Shown: positions 34,730-43,403 of the stretch, piece after piece
Layout of the letters: each line of letters opens with the position of its first letter
How positions within the stretch are numbered: the first letter of the stretch is position 1
NCBI RefSeq assembly: GCF_044904705.1
Contig: NZ_JADIKL010000001.1
Location: forward strand, 434,001 to 498,000
Length of the DNA: 64,000 nt
Reading direction: 5' to 3'
Source of the DNA: Rhodanobacter_A agri
GTDB taxonomy: Bacteria; Pseudomonadota; Gammaproteobacteria; Xanthomonadales; Rhodanobacteraceae
Position numbers and translations under genes: made by a program
Notes under the pieces: model-generated
Told to the model about the DNA's origin: nothing
Databases searched by the model: none
What the model saw: only the letters and a program-made list of their open reading frames with translations

Positions 34730-36670
34730 ATGAACGATTCGCCCACCTTGCCCGCTCGGACGGCCTGGATGCTGCCGGCACTCGCGCTGTTGTGCGTACT
34801 GGCCTATCTCGCCGGCCTCACTGGCGGCTTCCAGTTCGACGATTACCCGAACATCGTCAACAATTCGGCGCTGCTGGCGATCGGGCACACCTCGTCAGAC
34901 TGGCTGGCAATCGCCTTGTCATCGGACACCACCGCGCTGCGTCGCCCGCTCAGCATGCTGTCGTTTGGACTGAATGTGGCCTGGTTCGGCATGAGTCCAC
35001 TGGCTTTCAAGCTGGTCAATCTGCTGATCCATCTGTTGAACGTCGCGCTGGTCTACGCGATCGGCCGTCGCCTGGCGGTGCACCTGCTGGGCAGCAGCTC
35101 GCGCCACCCGGGCATCACCGCCAGGAACATCGCGCTGCTGGCCGCCGGCCTGTGGCTGCTGCATCCACTGAACGTGAGTGGCGTGCTCTACGTCGTGCAG
35201 CGCATGAATGAGCTGTCGGCACTGTTCACCCTTGCCGGCCTGTTCTCCTACACATCGGGTCGCGAACGCATGCTCCGCGATGGGCGTGGTCTGGGTTTTG
35301 CTCTCGGCGGACTGATCGGTTTCGGCCTGTTGGCCGTCTTCAGCAAGGAAAACGGTGTCCTGGTCGTTGCATACGCCCTGGTGATTGAAGCCACGTGTTA
35401 CCGGTTTGCCACGCCGCGGCACGATCAAAGTACGGGGTTGAAAGCATTCTTCTGCCTGAGCGTAGCGTTGCCGATCGCACTGTTCCTGGCCTACTTGGCA
35501 CAGCATCCACACTGGCTGCCAAACAGCTACGCCGTTCGAGATTTCACGCTGTATCAGCGGCTCCTGAGCGAAGCCCGCATCCTTTGCGATTATCTGCTCT
35601 GGATTTTCGTGCCCATTCCGGCATGGATGGGTTTGTTCCACGACGATATAGCGACATCCACTGGCTTGTTCTCGCCGTGGACGACCTTGTTGTCGATCGT
35701 GTTCCTGATCGCCTTGATCGCAGTGGCCTGGAAATGGCGCAGGAGCAGCCCCGGCCTGGCCTTCGCCGTGGCCTGGTTCCTGATCGGCCAGTCGATGGAA
35801 TCGACGATCCTGCCACTCGAACTTGTCTTCGAGCATCGCAACTACCTGCCGATGGCTGGCTTGCTGTTGGGCGTCGTATGCCTGCTAGCATCGTGGGTCC
35901 CGAGGCAGTGGCCGGCGCGCACACTGGGCATGGGTTGCGCGGCACTGCTGCTAGGCATGGCCGGCTTGACGGCAGTCCGCGCGGCCAGCTGGGGCGGGAG
36001 TGCCTTGAGCCAGGCGCTGGTCGAAGTGCGGCATCATCCAGCTTCTTCGCGCGCACAGTACGAGGCAGGGCGTGCAATCGTCATCGATGGTGCCATGAAG
36101 GGCACCCGGGCAGAGGCCGAGCAACTGGCCCTGCCATATTTCGCCCGCTCCGCGGCGCTCGACAAGCACCAGGTCTACCCTGCCGCCAGCCTCGTCTTGC
36201 TCCTGGCCAGCCGTGGTGAGGTTCCCGAATCCGTCATCGCCGACCTGGCGGATCGCCTGAGACAGACGCCGAACTATGTGCAGGCCAACCCGTTCCTGGA
36301 CATGCTGATCAATGCCAGCCAGCAAGAACTCTCGTTGTCCCCATCTGACATGTCGAGGCTGGTGCAGGCCGCGTTGGCAAACCCCCATTTCATCTATTCC
36401 GTTCGCGCGATGATTCTCAACAACTACGGCGCGTACCTGTTCAATGTGGCGCATGACCAGCAGGCAGCCATCAGCCTTACGGCGGCCGCGGCGGCGGAAG
36501 ATCCACGGAACCCGTATTTCCAGCTCAATCTGGCCAAGATAGCGCTGGCAGTGGGGCAGCCGAACGAGGCCACCCGACATCTTGCGCTGGCCGAACAGCT
36601 CAACAAGGCCGGCCTCTATGACCGCCAGATCGAGGAGATGAAGTCGCACATCCCATCGGCAGCGCGTTAG
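34730..36670 (+). CDS. TMTC-like GT-C membrane protein with TPR-like C-terminus; candidate pilin O-glycosyltransferase (copy 1)
   Basis: 646 residues. About ten membrane helices fill residues 13-440. The first loop holds FDDYPNIVNN with acidic pair D37-D38, then RPLSMLSFGLN; later come SEARILCDY and ELVFEHRNY. The acidic pair in loop 1 and the RPL-LSF-N motif match TMTC/DUF1736 proteins and other GT-C enzymes, which use polyprenyl-phosphate sugars. The C-terminal ~200 residues (from about 440) are helical and TPR-like (SSRAQYEAGRAI). A paralogue follows at 36718, sharing the same motifs at the same positions. Position just after pilA suggests a role in pilin glycosylation. Family placement is inferred from motifs; the substrate is inference. 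Confidence 0.75.
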   Translation: MNDSPTLPARTAWMLPALALLCVLAYLAGLTGGFQFDDYPNIVNNSALLAIGHTSSDWLAIALSSDTTALRRPLSMLSFGLNVAWFGMSPLAFKLVNLLIHLLNVALVYAIGRRLAVHLLGSSSRHPGITARNIALLAAGLWLLHPLNVSGVLYVVQRMNELSALFTLAGLFSYTSGRERMLRDGRGLGFALGGLIGFGLLAVFSKENGVLVVAYALVIEATCYRFATPRHDQSTGLKAFFCLSVALPIALFLAYLAQHPHWLPNSYAVRDFTLYQRLLSEARILCDYLLWIFVPIPAWMGLFHDDIATSTGLFSPWTTLLSIVFLIALIAVAWKWRRSSPGLAFAVAWFLIGQSMESTILPLELVFEHRNYLPMAGLLLGVVCLLASWVPRQWPARTLGMGCAALLLGMAGLTAVRAASWGGSALSQALVEVRHHPASSRAQYEAGRAIVIDGAMKGTRAEAEQLALPYFARSAALDKHQVYPAASLVLLLASRGEVPESVIADLADRLRQTPNYVQANPFLDMLINASQQELSLSPSDMSRLVQAALANPHFIYSVRAMILNNYGAYLFNVAHDQQAAISLTAAAAAEDPRNPYFQLNLAKIALAVGQPNEATRHLALAEQLNKAGLYDRQIEEMKSHIPSAAR

Positions 36671-36717
36671 ACACTTGCTACCCTGCACCGATTGCGAGGA
36701 TCGATGGGCTGCGCCGA

Positions 36718-38805
36718 ATGATGTCACTCCGCCTCTGTCGTCGGGCAGGCCCATGGCTGCTGGTCATAGCCTTGCTCGTAACCACGATCGTCTACTGGCC
36801 TGGTCTCTTCGGCGACTGGCTGTTCGACGACTACCCCAACATCGTCAACAACCCCGGCGTGCAACCGCACGAAGTCAGCGTGCCGGCGCTGGTGCGCGCC
36901 GCGCTGTCCTCGCCAGCCAGCGAATTCAAGCGGCCGCTCGCCTCCCTGAGCTTTGCTGCGAACTACCTGGCAGGCGGACTGAATCCCTGGGGCTGGAAAC
37001 TGTTCAACCTTGTCGTGCACCTGTTGAACGGCGTGCTGGTATTCCTGCTCGCAAGGATGTTGCTGTTGGCGGCAACGCCCTCATCCTCTTCGACGCAGGC
37101 GAAAGATGGAGAGAGATGGCAGGCGGATATCGTCGCCACACTGATCGCGGCAGGATGGATGTTGCTGCCGATCAACCTGACCGCCGTGCTGTACGTGGTG
37201 CAGCGCGAGGAGAGCATGGCCAACCTGTTCGTGCTGCTGGGACTCGTCGGATATGTGGCGGGACGGCGGCACATGCTGCGTTCCCGCGAAGGAGGTGGGT
37301 GGTGCGGCTTCGTGCTCTGTATCGCCAACCTCATCTTGGTCACCATCGTCGGCCTGCTGACCAAGGAAACGGCGGCGATGCTGCCGCTGTATGCATTCCT
37401 GATCGAATGGATACTGTTCCGCTTCAGCCGTGCATCACTCCTCGCAGAAGAGCACCCTGCGCACGATGACGCATCGACCGAGGCATCCATCACGCATGGA
37501 ACCCGCCTAGGCACGAAGCAGGACTGGCGGATTGCCGGTTTGTTCGTGGTGGTACTGGCATTGCCGCTGCTGATAGGATTGATCTGGCTGCTGCCCAACG
37601 TGCTGAGTTCCGCCAGCTGGGCCACGCGCGATTTCACCCTGGGCACGCGCCTGCTCAGCGAGGCGCGCATCATCTGCGATTACATCGTGTGGACGCTGCT
37701 GCCTACGCCGCACGCACTGTCCTTCTACCACGACCAGTTCCGCATCTCGACCGGCATACTGTCGCCATGGACAACGCTGGCTGGCCTGCTCGGCATCGCC
37801 GCGCTGATCGCGCTGGTGTTCTGGCTGCGCCGCCGACAGCCGCTGGTGGCGCTGGGGATTGCCCTGTACCTTGGCTGCCATTTGATGACTGGCACCATCA
37901 TCGCGCTGGAGCTGGTCTACGAGCACCGCAACTACTTCGCCAGTTTCGGCGTGCTGCTGGTCGTGATTCCCTGGCTGGCAGCCATCCCACCCTGGGCCGT
38001 GCAACCCTCTGCGCATCGATACCACTGGCTGCAGCCCCGGCGCACGCTGCTTGCCTGCCTGCTGCTGTGGTGGATCGGACTGACCGCTGCTACCGCCTAT
38101 GCCTGGGGCGACCCGCTGCGGCTGGCCCAGCAACTGGCTGCGCGAGCGCCGGATTCGCCACGCGCCCAATACGAACTTGGCCGCACCTACATCATCTACT
38201 CGCACTACGACCCAGCCTCGCCGTACACGCAGCTGGCCTATGCGCCTCTGGAGAAGGCCGCGAGCTTCCCCGAATCCTCGATCCTGCCGCAGCAGGCGCT
38301 GATCTTCATGAACTCGCGCATGGACCGGCCGCTCAAGCCGCAGTGGTGGGACAGCATGATCGCCAAGCTCAAGGCACGGAAGCCCGGCGTGCAGGACGAA
38401 AGCTCATTGGCTGCACTGGCGCAATGCGCCCGGGATGGCGCCTGCCCGCTGCCCACCGATCGCATGGTGCAGGCGTTCGAGGCCGCGCTGGACCACCCCG
38501 GGCCCAGTGCCCGGTTGCAATCCACCTACAGCGACTATGCATGGAACGTGCTGGGCAACCACGCCCTGGGCCTCCACATGATCCAAGGCGCCGTGAAAGA
38601 CGCCCCGAATGAGCCCGCCTATCGCATTACCCTGGTGCGCATGTTGGTGGCAGCCGGCAGCATCGACAAGGCACGCGAAGAGCTTCCGCCACTCTATCGC
38701 TTGAATGTCGGTGGCCGATTGGACCGGAACCTTTCTGAACTACGCTCATTACCGGGCATGTCCGAAGCGCCAGGCCACAGTGGTACCACTGGCCATGCGT
38801 ACTGA
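36718..38805 (+). CDS. TMTC-like GT-C membrane protein with TPR-like C-terminus; candidate pilin O-glycosyltransferase (copy 2)
   Basis: 695 residues. This is a paralogue of the preceding protein: FDDYPNIVNNP again places the acidic pair at D37-D38, followed by RPLASLSFAAN, SEARIICDYIVW, ILSPWTTLAGL and ELVYEHRNYF. It has a longer, hydrophilic loop near residues 120-135. The C-terminal part (from about 470) again has a SPRAQYELGRTY segment and TPR-like helices. Presence of two copies with diverged loops suggests different sugars or acceptors, or a heteromer. It is followed by 292 bases without a gene. Function is inferred as for copy 1. Confidence 0.75.
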   Translation: MMSLRLCRRAGPWLLVIALLVTTIVYWPGLFGDWLFDDYPNIVNNPGVQPHEVSVPALVRAALSSPASEFKRPLASLSFAANYLAGGLNPWGWKLFNLVVHLLNGVLVFLLARMLLLAATPSSSSTQAKDGERWQADIVATLIAAGWMLLPINLTAVLYVVQREESMANLFVLLGLVGYVAGRRHMLRSREGGGWCGFVLCIANLILVTIVGLLTKETAAMLPLYAFLIEWILFRFSRASLLAEEHPAHDDASTEASITHGTRLGTKQDWRIAGLFVVVLALPLLIGLIWLLPNVLSSASWATRDFTLGTRLLSEARIICDYIVWTLLPTPHALSFYHDQFRISTGILSPWTTLAGLLGIAALIALVFWLRRRQPLVALGIALYLGCHLMTGTIIALELVYEHRNYFASFGVLLVVIPWLAAIPPWAVQPSAHRYHWLQPRRTLLACLLLWWIGLTAATAYAWGDPLRLAQQLAARAPDSPRAQYELGRTYIIYSHYDPASPYTQLAYAPLEKAASFPESSILPQQALIFMNSRMDRPLKPQWWDSMIAKLKARKPGVQDESSLAALAQCARDGACPLPTDRMVQAFEAALDHPGPSARLQSTYSDYAWNVLGNHALGLHMIQGAVKDAPNEPAYRITLVRMLVAAGSIDKAREELPPLYRLNVGGRLDRNLSELRSLPGMSEAPGHSGTTGHAY

Positions 38806-39097
38806 CCCGCTCCACCGACCCAGCCAAGTGAAGCTGTAAAATCCATCGAGCGCAGGGCAGACATAAAGATGAGGCACTTCCCTGAGCAGCAAATTATGGG
38901 TTCATCAGGCAGGGGGAGGCTGCAATGGCCGCGCCAAGGTGTTGCCGGCAGCGTGGTATCGAACCGAAACGCAGCGCCTTGGTTGCTGTAAAAGCATCCG
39001 CCTCTCCCACCTGGGGGCGTTTGCCGCCTCGGGAAACATCACTACCATAGCCAAAGCCAGCCAAGAACGATCTGAAGCATCCAGCGGAGGCACCTTT
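38806..39097. other. Gene-free stretch before the glycan cluster
   Basis: 292 bases with no convincing ORF. GTAAAAT (38837-38843) and ATAAAG could be -10-like elements, but no well-placed -35 is seen. A GGAGG at 39086-39090 serves the TTG start of the aminotransferase. It probably holds the promoter of the 39098-43302 block. Confidence 0.4.
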
Positions 39098-40219
39098 TTG
39101 CCCGACAATCCCATCTACGTCACCCAGCCCTTCTTGCCCCCGCTGGAGGAATTCGTCCCGTATCTTGAGCGTATCTGGCAAAGCCACACGCTCACCAACG
39201 GCGGACCATTCCATCAACAGCTGGAAGAGGCGCTGTCCGAGTATCTCGGCGTCAAGCACGTAGCGCTGTTCGCCAACGGCACATTGGCACTTATCACCGC
39301 CCTGCAGGCCCTGCGCGTCTCCGGCGAGGTAATTACTACGCCGTATTCGTTTGTTGCCACCGCTCACTCGTTGCTGTGGCGCGGCAACAAACCTGTCTTC
39401 GTCGATGTAGAACCCAGCACGCTCAATCTGGATCCGGAGAAGATCGAGGCCGCCATCACGCCGAACACCACGGCCATCATGCCGGTGCATTGCTATGGCA
39501 ATCCCTGCAATGTGAAGGCGATCCAGAAGATCGCCGACAATTACAACCTGCGCGTGATCTATGACGCCGCACATGCCTTCGGCGTGCAGGACGATGGCGG
39601 CAGCGTGCTTCGCCACGGCGATCTTTCCGTGCTCAGCTTCCACGCCACCAAGGTATTCAACACCTTCGAGGGCGGCGCCATCGTTTGCCACGATGCCAAG
39701 ACCAAGCAGCACATCGACCACCTCAAGAACTTCGGTTTCGTGGACGAAACCACCGTGGTCGCACCAGGCATCAACGCCAAGATGAGCGAAGTGAACGCGG
39801 CTTTCGGCCTGCTGCAGCTCAAGCACATGCCGGAAATCCTGCATCGCCGCGCAGCCATCGACGCCCACTACCGCGAGGCGCTCCATGGCGTAAAAGGTAT
39901 CCACTGCCTGCCGCAAGCCGGTCAGCATGTCGCCAATTACGCCTACTTCCCCATCCTGGTCGAGCCGGACTACCCGCTGAGCCGCGACGCGCTTTACCAG
40001 AAACTGAAAGCCCACGGCATTTTTACCCGCCGCTACTTCTATCCGTTGATCGCGGATTTCCCCATGTATCGTGGCCTGCCCTCGGCGGGACGCAGCAATC
40101 TCCCGGTTGCGGCGGCGGCAGCTGACAAGGTGCTTTGTCTACCGATATATCCGACTTTGACCGACGCGGATGTTCAAAGAATCGTCGCGCTCTTGATCGA
40201 TACGTCTGGTGCCACATGA
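39098..40219 (+). CDS. DegT/DnrJ/EryC1/StrS family sugar aminotransferase
   Basis: 373 residues from a TTG at 39098; GGAGG lies 7 bases upstream and the next residues, PDNPIYVTQPFLPP, match family N-termini, so TTG is preferred over the longer frame. It is a PLP enzyme that aminates a nucleotide-linked keto-sugar; the PLP Lys is in SFHATKVFNTFEGGA and the Asp in YDAAHAFG. The N-terminus resembles dTDP-4-amino-4,6-dideoxyhexose transaminases (VioA/FdtB-like), so a dideoxy-amino sugar is likely. It opens a plus-strand block with a flippase, a GT2 and an acyltransferase. Confidence 0.9.
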   Translation: MPDNPIYVTQPFLPPLEEFVPYLERIWQSHTLTNGGPFHQQLEEALSEYLGVKHVALFANGTLALITALQALRVSGEVITTPYSFVATAHSLLWRGNKPVFVDVEPSTLNLDPEKIEAAITPNTTAIMPVHCYGNPCNVKAIQKIADNYNLRVIYDAAHAFGVQDDGGSVLRHGDLSVLSFHATKVFNTFEGGAIVCHDAKTKQHIDHLKNFGFVDETTVVAPGINAKMSEVNAAFGLLQLKHMPEILHRRAAIDAHYREALHGVKGIHCLPQAGQHVANYAYFPILVEPDYPLSRDALYQKLKAHGIFTRRYFYPLIADFPMYRGLPSAGRSNLPVAAAAADKVLCLPIYPTLTDADVQRIVALLIDTSGAT

Positions 40220-40330
40220 CAATCCATTCGGGATGGATGAGCGCCGGCGCAGTCGCCACCGGGGACGCCCCTCCGGGCGTAACCCTGGCGGGCAACTCGG
40301 CGCACGCTGGCCAAACCGCGGTACCGCGCC

Positions 40331-41848
40331 TTGTCACTCAAGCATAACCTCGCCGCGAACTACCTCAGCCAAGGCTACATTGCCGTCGTGGGCGTGGTGC
40401 TCGTACCGCTGTATCTCAAGTACATGGGCGCCGAGGCATACGGCCTGGTCGGCTTCTACGCGATGTTGCAGCGCTGGTTCAACGTGCTGGATATGGGGCT
40501 CACGCCGACCATGGCGCACCAGACCGCACGCTTTCACGGCGGCGGCCTGAGTGCACTGGACTATCGGCGGCTGGTGCGCACGCTGGAAGGTATTTTCTTC
40601 GCCGTGGCACTGTTTGGCGGCGGGCTGTTGTTCCTCTCCGCGCATTGGGTAGGTGGGCATTGGCTGAAAGTCCGGTCCCTGCCGCTCAGTGAAGTCGCCC
40701 TGTGCCTGCAGATGATCGCCATCATCGTCGCGCTGCGATGGATGGGGGGCCTGTATCGCGGCGCGGTGACCGGGGCGGAACGCCAGGTGTGGCTCAGCGT
40801 CTTCACATCGCTGGTGGCGACATTGCGCTTTGTGGCTGTAGTGCCGGTGCTGGTCTATGTGAGTGCAGCGCCCACGGTGTTCTTCGGCTTCCAGTTGGGC
40901 ACGGCGGTGTTCGAAACCGTCGGGTTGATGTGGATGACTGGCCGCTTGCTGCCCCAGGTGACACACAGTCAAAAGCTGACATGGGATTGGACTCCGCTAA
41001 AGCCGGTACTCGGCTTCGCGCTCACCATCGCCTTCACCTCCACTGTGTGGGTGTTCGTCACCCAGTCCGATCAACTCGTGCTCTCCAAGCTGCTGCCGTT
41101 GGCGGACTATGGCTACTTCACCGCCGCCATCCTCGTGGCCAGCGGACTGATGATTGTTTCCGGCCCCGTCAGCAACGCCATCATGCCGCGCATGACGAAC
41201 CTGGAAGCCCGGGGCGATCACACGCAACTGATCGCCATCTACCGCCAGGCGACGCAGCTGATCGTCGTCACCGCGATTCCGGCCACATTGGTGCTGACAT
41301 TCTTTCCGCGCCAGGTGTTGTGGGCATGGACGGGCGACACCGTGCTGGTGGACAAGGTGGCATCCGTGCTCCGCCTGTACGCCCTTGGCTACGGCATCCT
41401 CACCGTAGGCGCATTCCCTTACTACCTGCAGTACGCCAAGAGCAACCTGCGCCTTCATCTCGTCGGCAATATCTTTTTCGCCGTGCTGCTGATCCCGTCC
41501 ATTGTCTGGTCCGCCATCCACTACGGGATGATCGGCACCGGCTGGGCCTGGCTGGCTTCCAACATCATCTACTTTCTGCTGTGGACGCCCCTGGTGCACC
41601 GCCGCTTCGCACCCGGCTTGCATTGGGACTGGACATGGCGGGACGTTGCGCGCCCTTCCGCGCCTGCACTGCTGGTTGCTGCAGTCGCCGCATGGTTGGT
41701 TGCATGGAGCCCGAACCGCACATGGCTAGCCATAGAACTCGCTATAGCCGGCGTCGTATTCATGGCACTGACCTACTGGCCTGCCGACCGCCTGGCCTTC
41801 TTCCATCGACTCGACACACTGCGCCGGGCAAAACGTGATGTCGCCTAA
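40331..41848 (+). CDS. Oligosaccharide flippase (Wzx/MATE-like)
   Basis: 505 residues from TTG at 40331. No SD or ATG fits upstream because stops close the frame, and the MSLKHNLAANYLSQGYIAVV start suits the family. About 12-14 membrane helices are seen, with GAEAYGLVGFYAML and the central TQSDQLVLSKLLPLADYGYF. It probably flips a lipid-linked oligosaccharide across the inner membrane for O-antigen or another surface glycan. Its stop overlaps the GT2 start. Confidence 0.9.
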   Translation: MSLKHNLAANYLSQGYIAVVGVVLVPLYLKYMGAEAYGLVGFYAMLQRWFNVLDMGLTPTMAHQTARFHGGGLSALDYRRLVRTLEGIFFAVALFGGGLLFLSAHWVGGHWLKVRSLPLSEVALCLQMIAIIVALRWMGGLYRGAVTGAERQVWLSVFTSLVATLRFVAVVPVLVYVSAAPTVFFGFQLGTAVFETVGLMWMTGRLLPQVTHSQKLTWDWTPLKPVLGFALTIAFTSTVWVFVTQSDQLVLSKLLPLADYGYFTAAILVASGLMIVSGPVSNAIMPRMTNLEARGDHTQLIAIYRQATQLIVVTAIPATLVLTFFPRQVLWAWTGDTVLVDKVASVLRLYALGYGILTVGAFPYYLQYAKSNLRLHLVGNIFFAVLLIPSIVWSAIHYGMIGTGWAWLASNIIYFLLWTPLVHRRFAPGLHWDWTWRDVARPSAPALLVAAVAAWLVAWSPNRTWLAIELAIAGVVFMALTYWPADRLAFFHRLDTLRRAKRDVA

Positions 41849-42758
41849 ACACCAGAACCAGCCGTCCGGCACGCCGAAGGTTTCCGTCTGTGTCGTTACC
41901 TACAACCAGGAAAAATATATACGCCAGTGCCTGCAAAGCATTGTCGACCAGGACACCGATTTCGACTTCGAAGTGATCGTGGGCGACGATTGCTCAACCG
42001 ACGGCACTCGCGCCATCGTGTCGGAATTTGCCGAACGATACGCAGGGATCGTGAAGCCGTTGTTCCATGAAAAGAACCTGGGTGCAGGCGAAAATTACAA
42101 AGAAACTCACGACCGCGCGGCAGGCGAGTACATCGCGCACGTGGATGGCGACGACTATTGCCTGCCCGGCAAGCTGCAGTGCCAGGCGCAAATCCTGGAT
42201 GCCGATCCGGGATGCAACATTGTCTGGCACCGCATGCAGATTTCGACGAATGACGAAAAGCTCCATAACGGCCCGCCGCACCTCCCTGACGACAAACTTT
42301 CACGTCTGCGGCTCGACCGCGGAGATATTCTGCAGTTTATTTCCGTGGGCCTGAACAGCTCGAAGATGTACAGGAAGTCGGTTCGCGACTATGCGATTCC
42401 GTCATTTCCAGTCGTCGACTACTACGCCAATGTCGAACAAATACGAGACGGATACGCGCGATTCGCCACCGGCGGATATTACGGCGTATATCGGACAGGC
42501 ATCGGAATTTCCTCGCAGGGCCGGAACACGAGGGATATTCTGCGCGAATGCTTTCTGCTGTTTTCCCGCAAATACCCCAAGCTCCGTGCACGCACAAATG
42601 CAGCCGCGTTGACATACCTTGTGGCTGACCTCCGCCAAGCCAGGCCGACATGGCTGATGTTCCTCATGACATCCGTCCAGACGTTCAGCTTTGCAGGCCT
42701 GCCACGCTTCCTTCGCGGACTTCGTTTCATGCACGCGTTGCGGGTGCGCAATGTTTGA
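41838..42758 (+). CDS. Family 2 glycosyltransferase
   Basis: 306 residues from the ATG at 41838 (the GTG one codon before is possible). A GT-A fold with VSVCVVTYNQEKYIRQCLQS at the N-terminus, VGDDCSTDGT, and the metal-binding DxD-type AHVDGDDYCLPGKL. It transfers a sugar to the growing glycan. Codon use is unlike the core genes (AAA, ATA and other AT-ending codons, as in the KYI stretch), suggesting recent transfer. It overlaps both neighbours (11 and 8 bases), so the block is one operon. Confidence 0.93.
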   Translation: MSPKHQNQPSGTPKVSVCVVTYNQEKYIRQCLQSIVDQDTDFDFEVIVGDDCSTDGTRAIVSEFAERYAGIVKPLFHEKNLGAGENYKETHDRAAGEYIAHVDGDDYCLPGKLQCQAQILDADPGCNIVWHRMQISTNDEKLHNGPPHLPDDKLSRLRLDRGDILQFISVGLNSSKMYRKSVRDYAIPSFPVVDYYANVEQIRDGYARFATGGYYGVYRTGIGISSQGRNTRDILRECFLLFSRKYPKLRARTNAAALTYLVADLRQARPTWLMFLMTSVQTFSFAGLPRFLRGLRFMHALRVRNV

Positions 42759-43302
42759 CTATATCCGTTCCGACCTGTCGGCCATAACAAACCGCGCCAG
42801 CGGATTCCGCGCCTTCAGGGCTGCGCTGTGCACCCACACATTCCACATGACAGTCCTGATCCGATTCGGCTGCTGGAGCCGATCCAGGCTCGGCGCACCA
42901 GGCAACGTCATTGGCGCCATCACCGAGTACCTCATCCGCGTCGTATACGCGAGTGACATTTCCTGCAAGGCAAAAATCGGACGGTATTTCCACGTCATGC
43001 ACGGCCAAGACATCGTGATTGGCTCGGAAGTGGTTATCGGCGAGCACTGCAAAGTATTCAACTCCGTCACTTTCGGAAACAAGGACACCGAGGATCCGTC
43101 AGGCAATGCACAGCCCAAAGTAGGCGATAACTGCGTCATCGGCACAGGCGCAAAGCTGCTTGGCGGAATATCGATAGGAGACAACGTACGGATCGGCGCA
43201 AACGCCGTTGTCCTCAGGGATGTGCCGAGCAATACCGTTGCGGTGGGCGTTCCCGCGAGAGTCATAACGCACACGTCGACCAGCACGACAGCGCGCGCAT
43301 GA
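42751..43302 (+). CDS. Serine-acetyltransferase-like hexapeptide (LbH) acyltransferase
   Basis: 183 residues from the ATG at 42751, overlapping the GT2 stop by 8 bases. A helical N-terminus (about 1-70) is followed by a left-handed beta-helix with hexapeptide repeats (IGSEVVIGEHCKVFNSVTFG, VGDNCVIGTGAKLLGGI, IGDNVRIGANAVVLRDVP). This resembles CysE, but in glycan clusters such proteins acetylate sugars, which the context favours. ATA codons and lower GC match the preceding GT2. Confidence 0.88.
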   Translation: MFDYIRSDLSAITNRASGFRAFRAALCTHTFHMTVLIRFGCWSRSRLGAPGNVIGAITEYLIRVVYASDISCKAKIGRYFHVMHGQDIVIGSEVVIGEHCKVFNSVTFGNKDTEDPSGNAQPKVGDNCVIGTGAKLLGGISIGDNVRIGANAVVLRDVPSNTVAVGVPARVITHTSTSTTARA

Positions 43303-43403
43303 CTGTGCGCGCGTGAAGTGCCGCCCATGACTCACTTCGCAGATCACCCGCGTATCTCGTCGCGCAACTGTCAAACCGAGCAGCTCCGCGCCGGGGATCG
43401 GCG

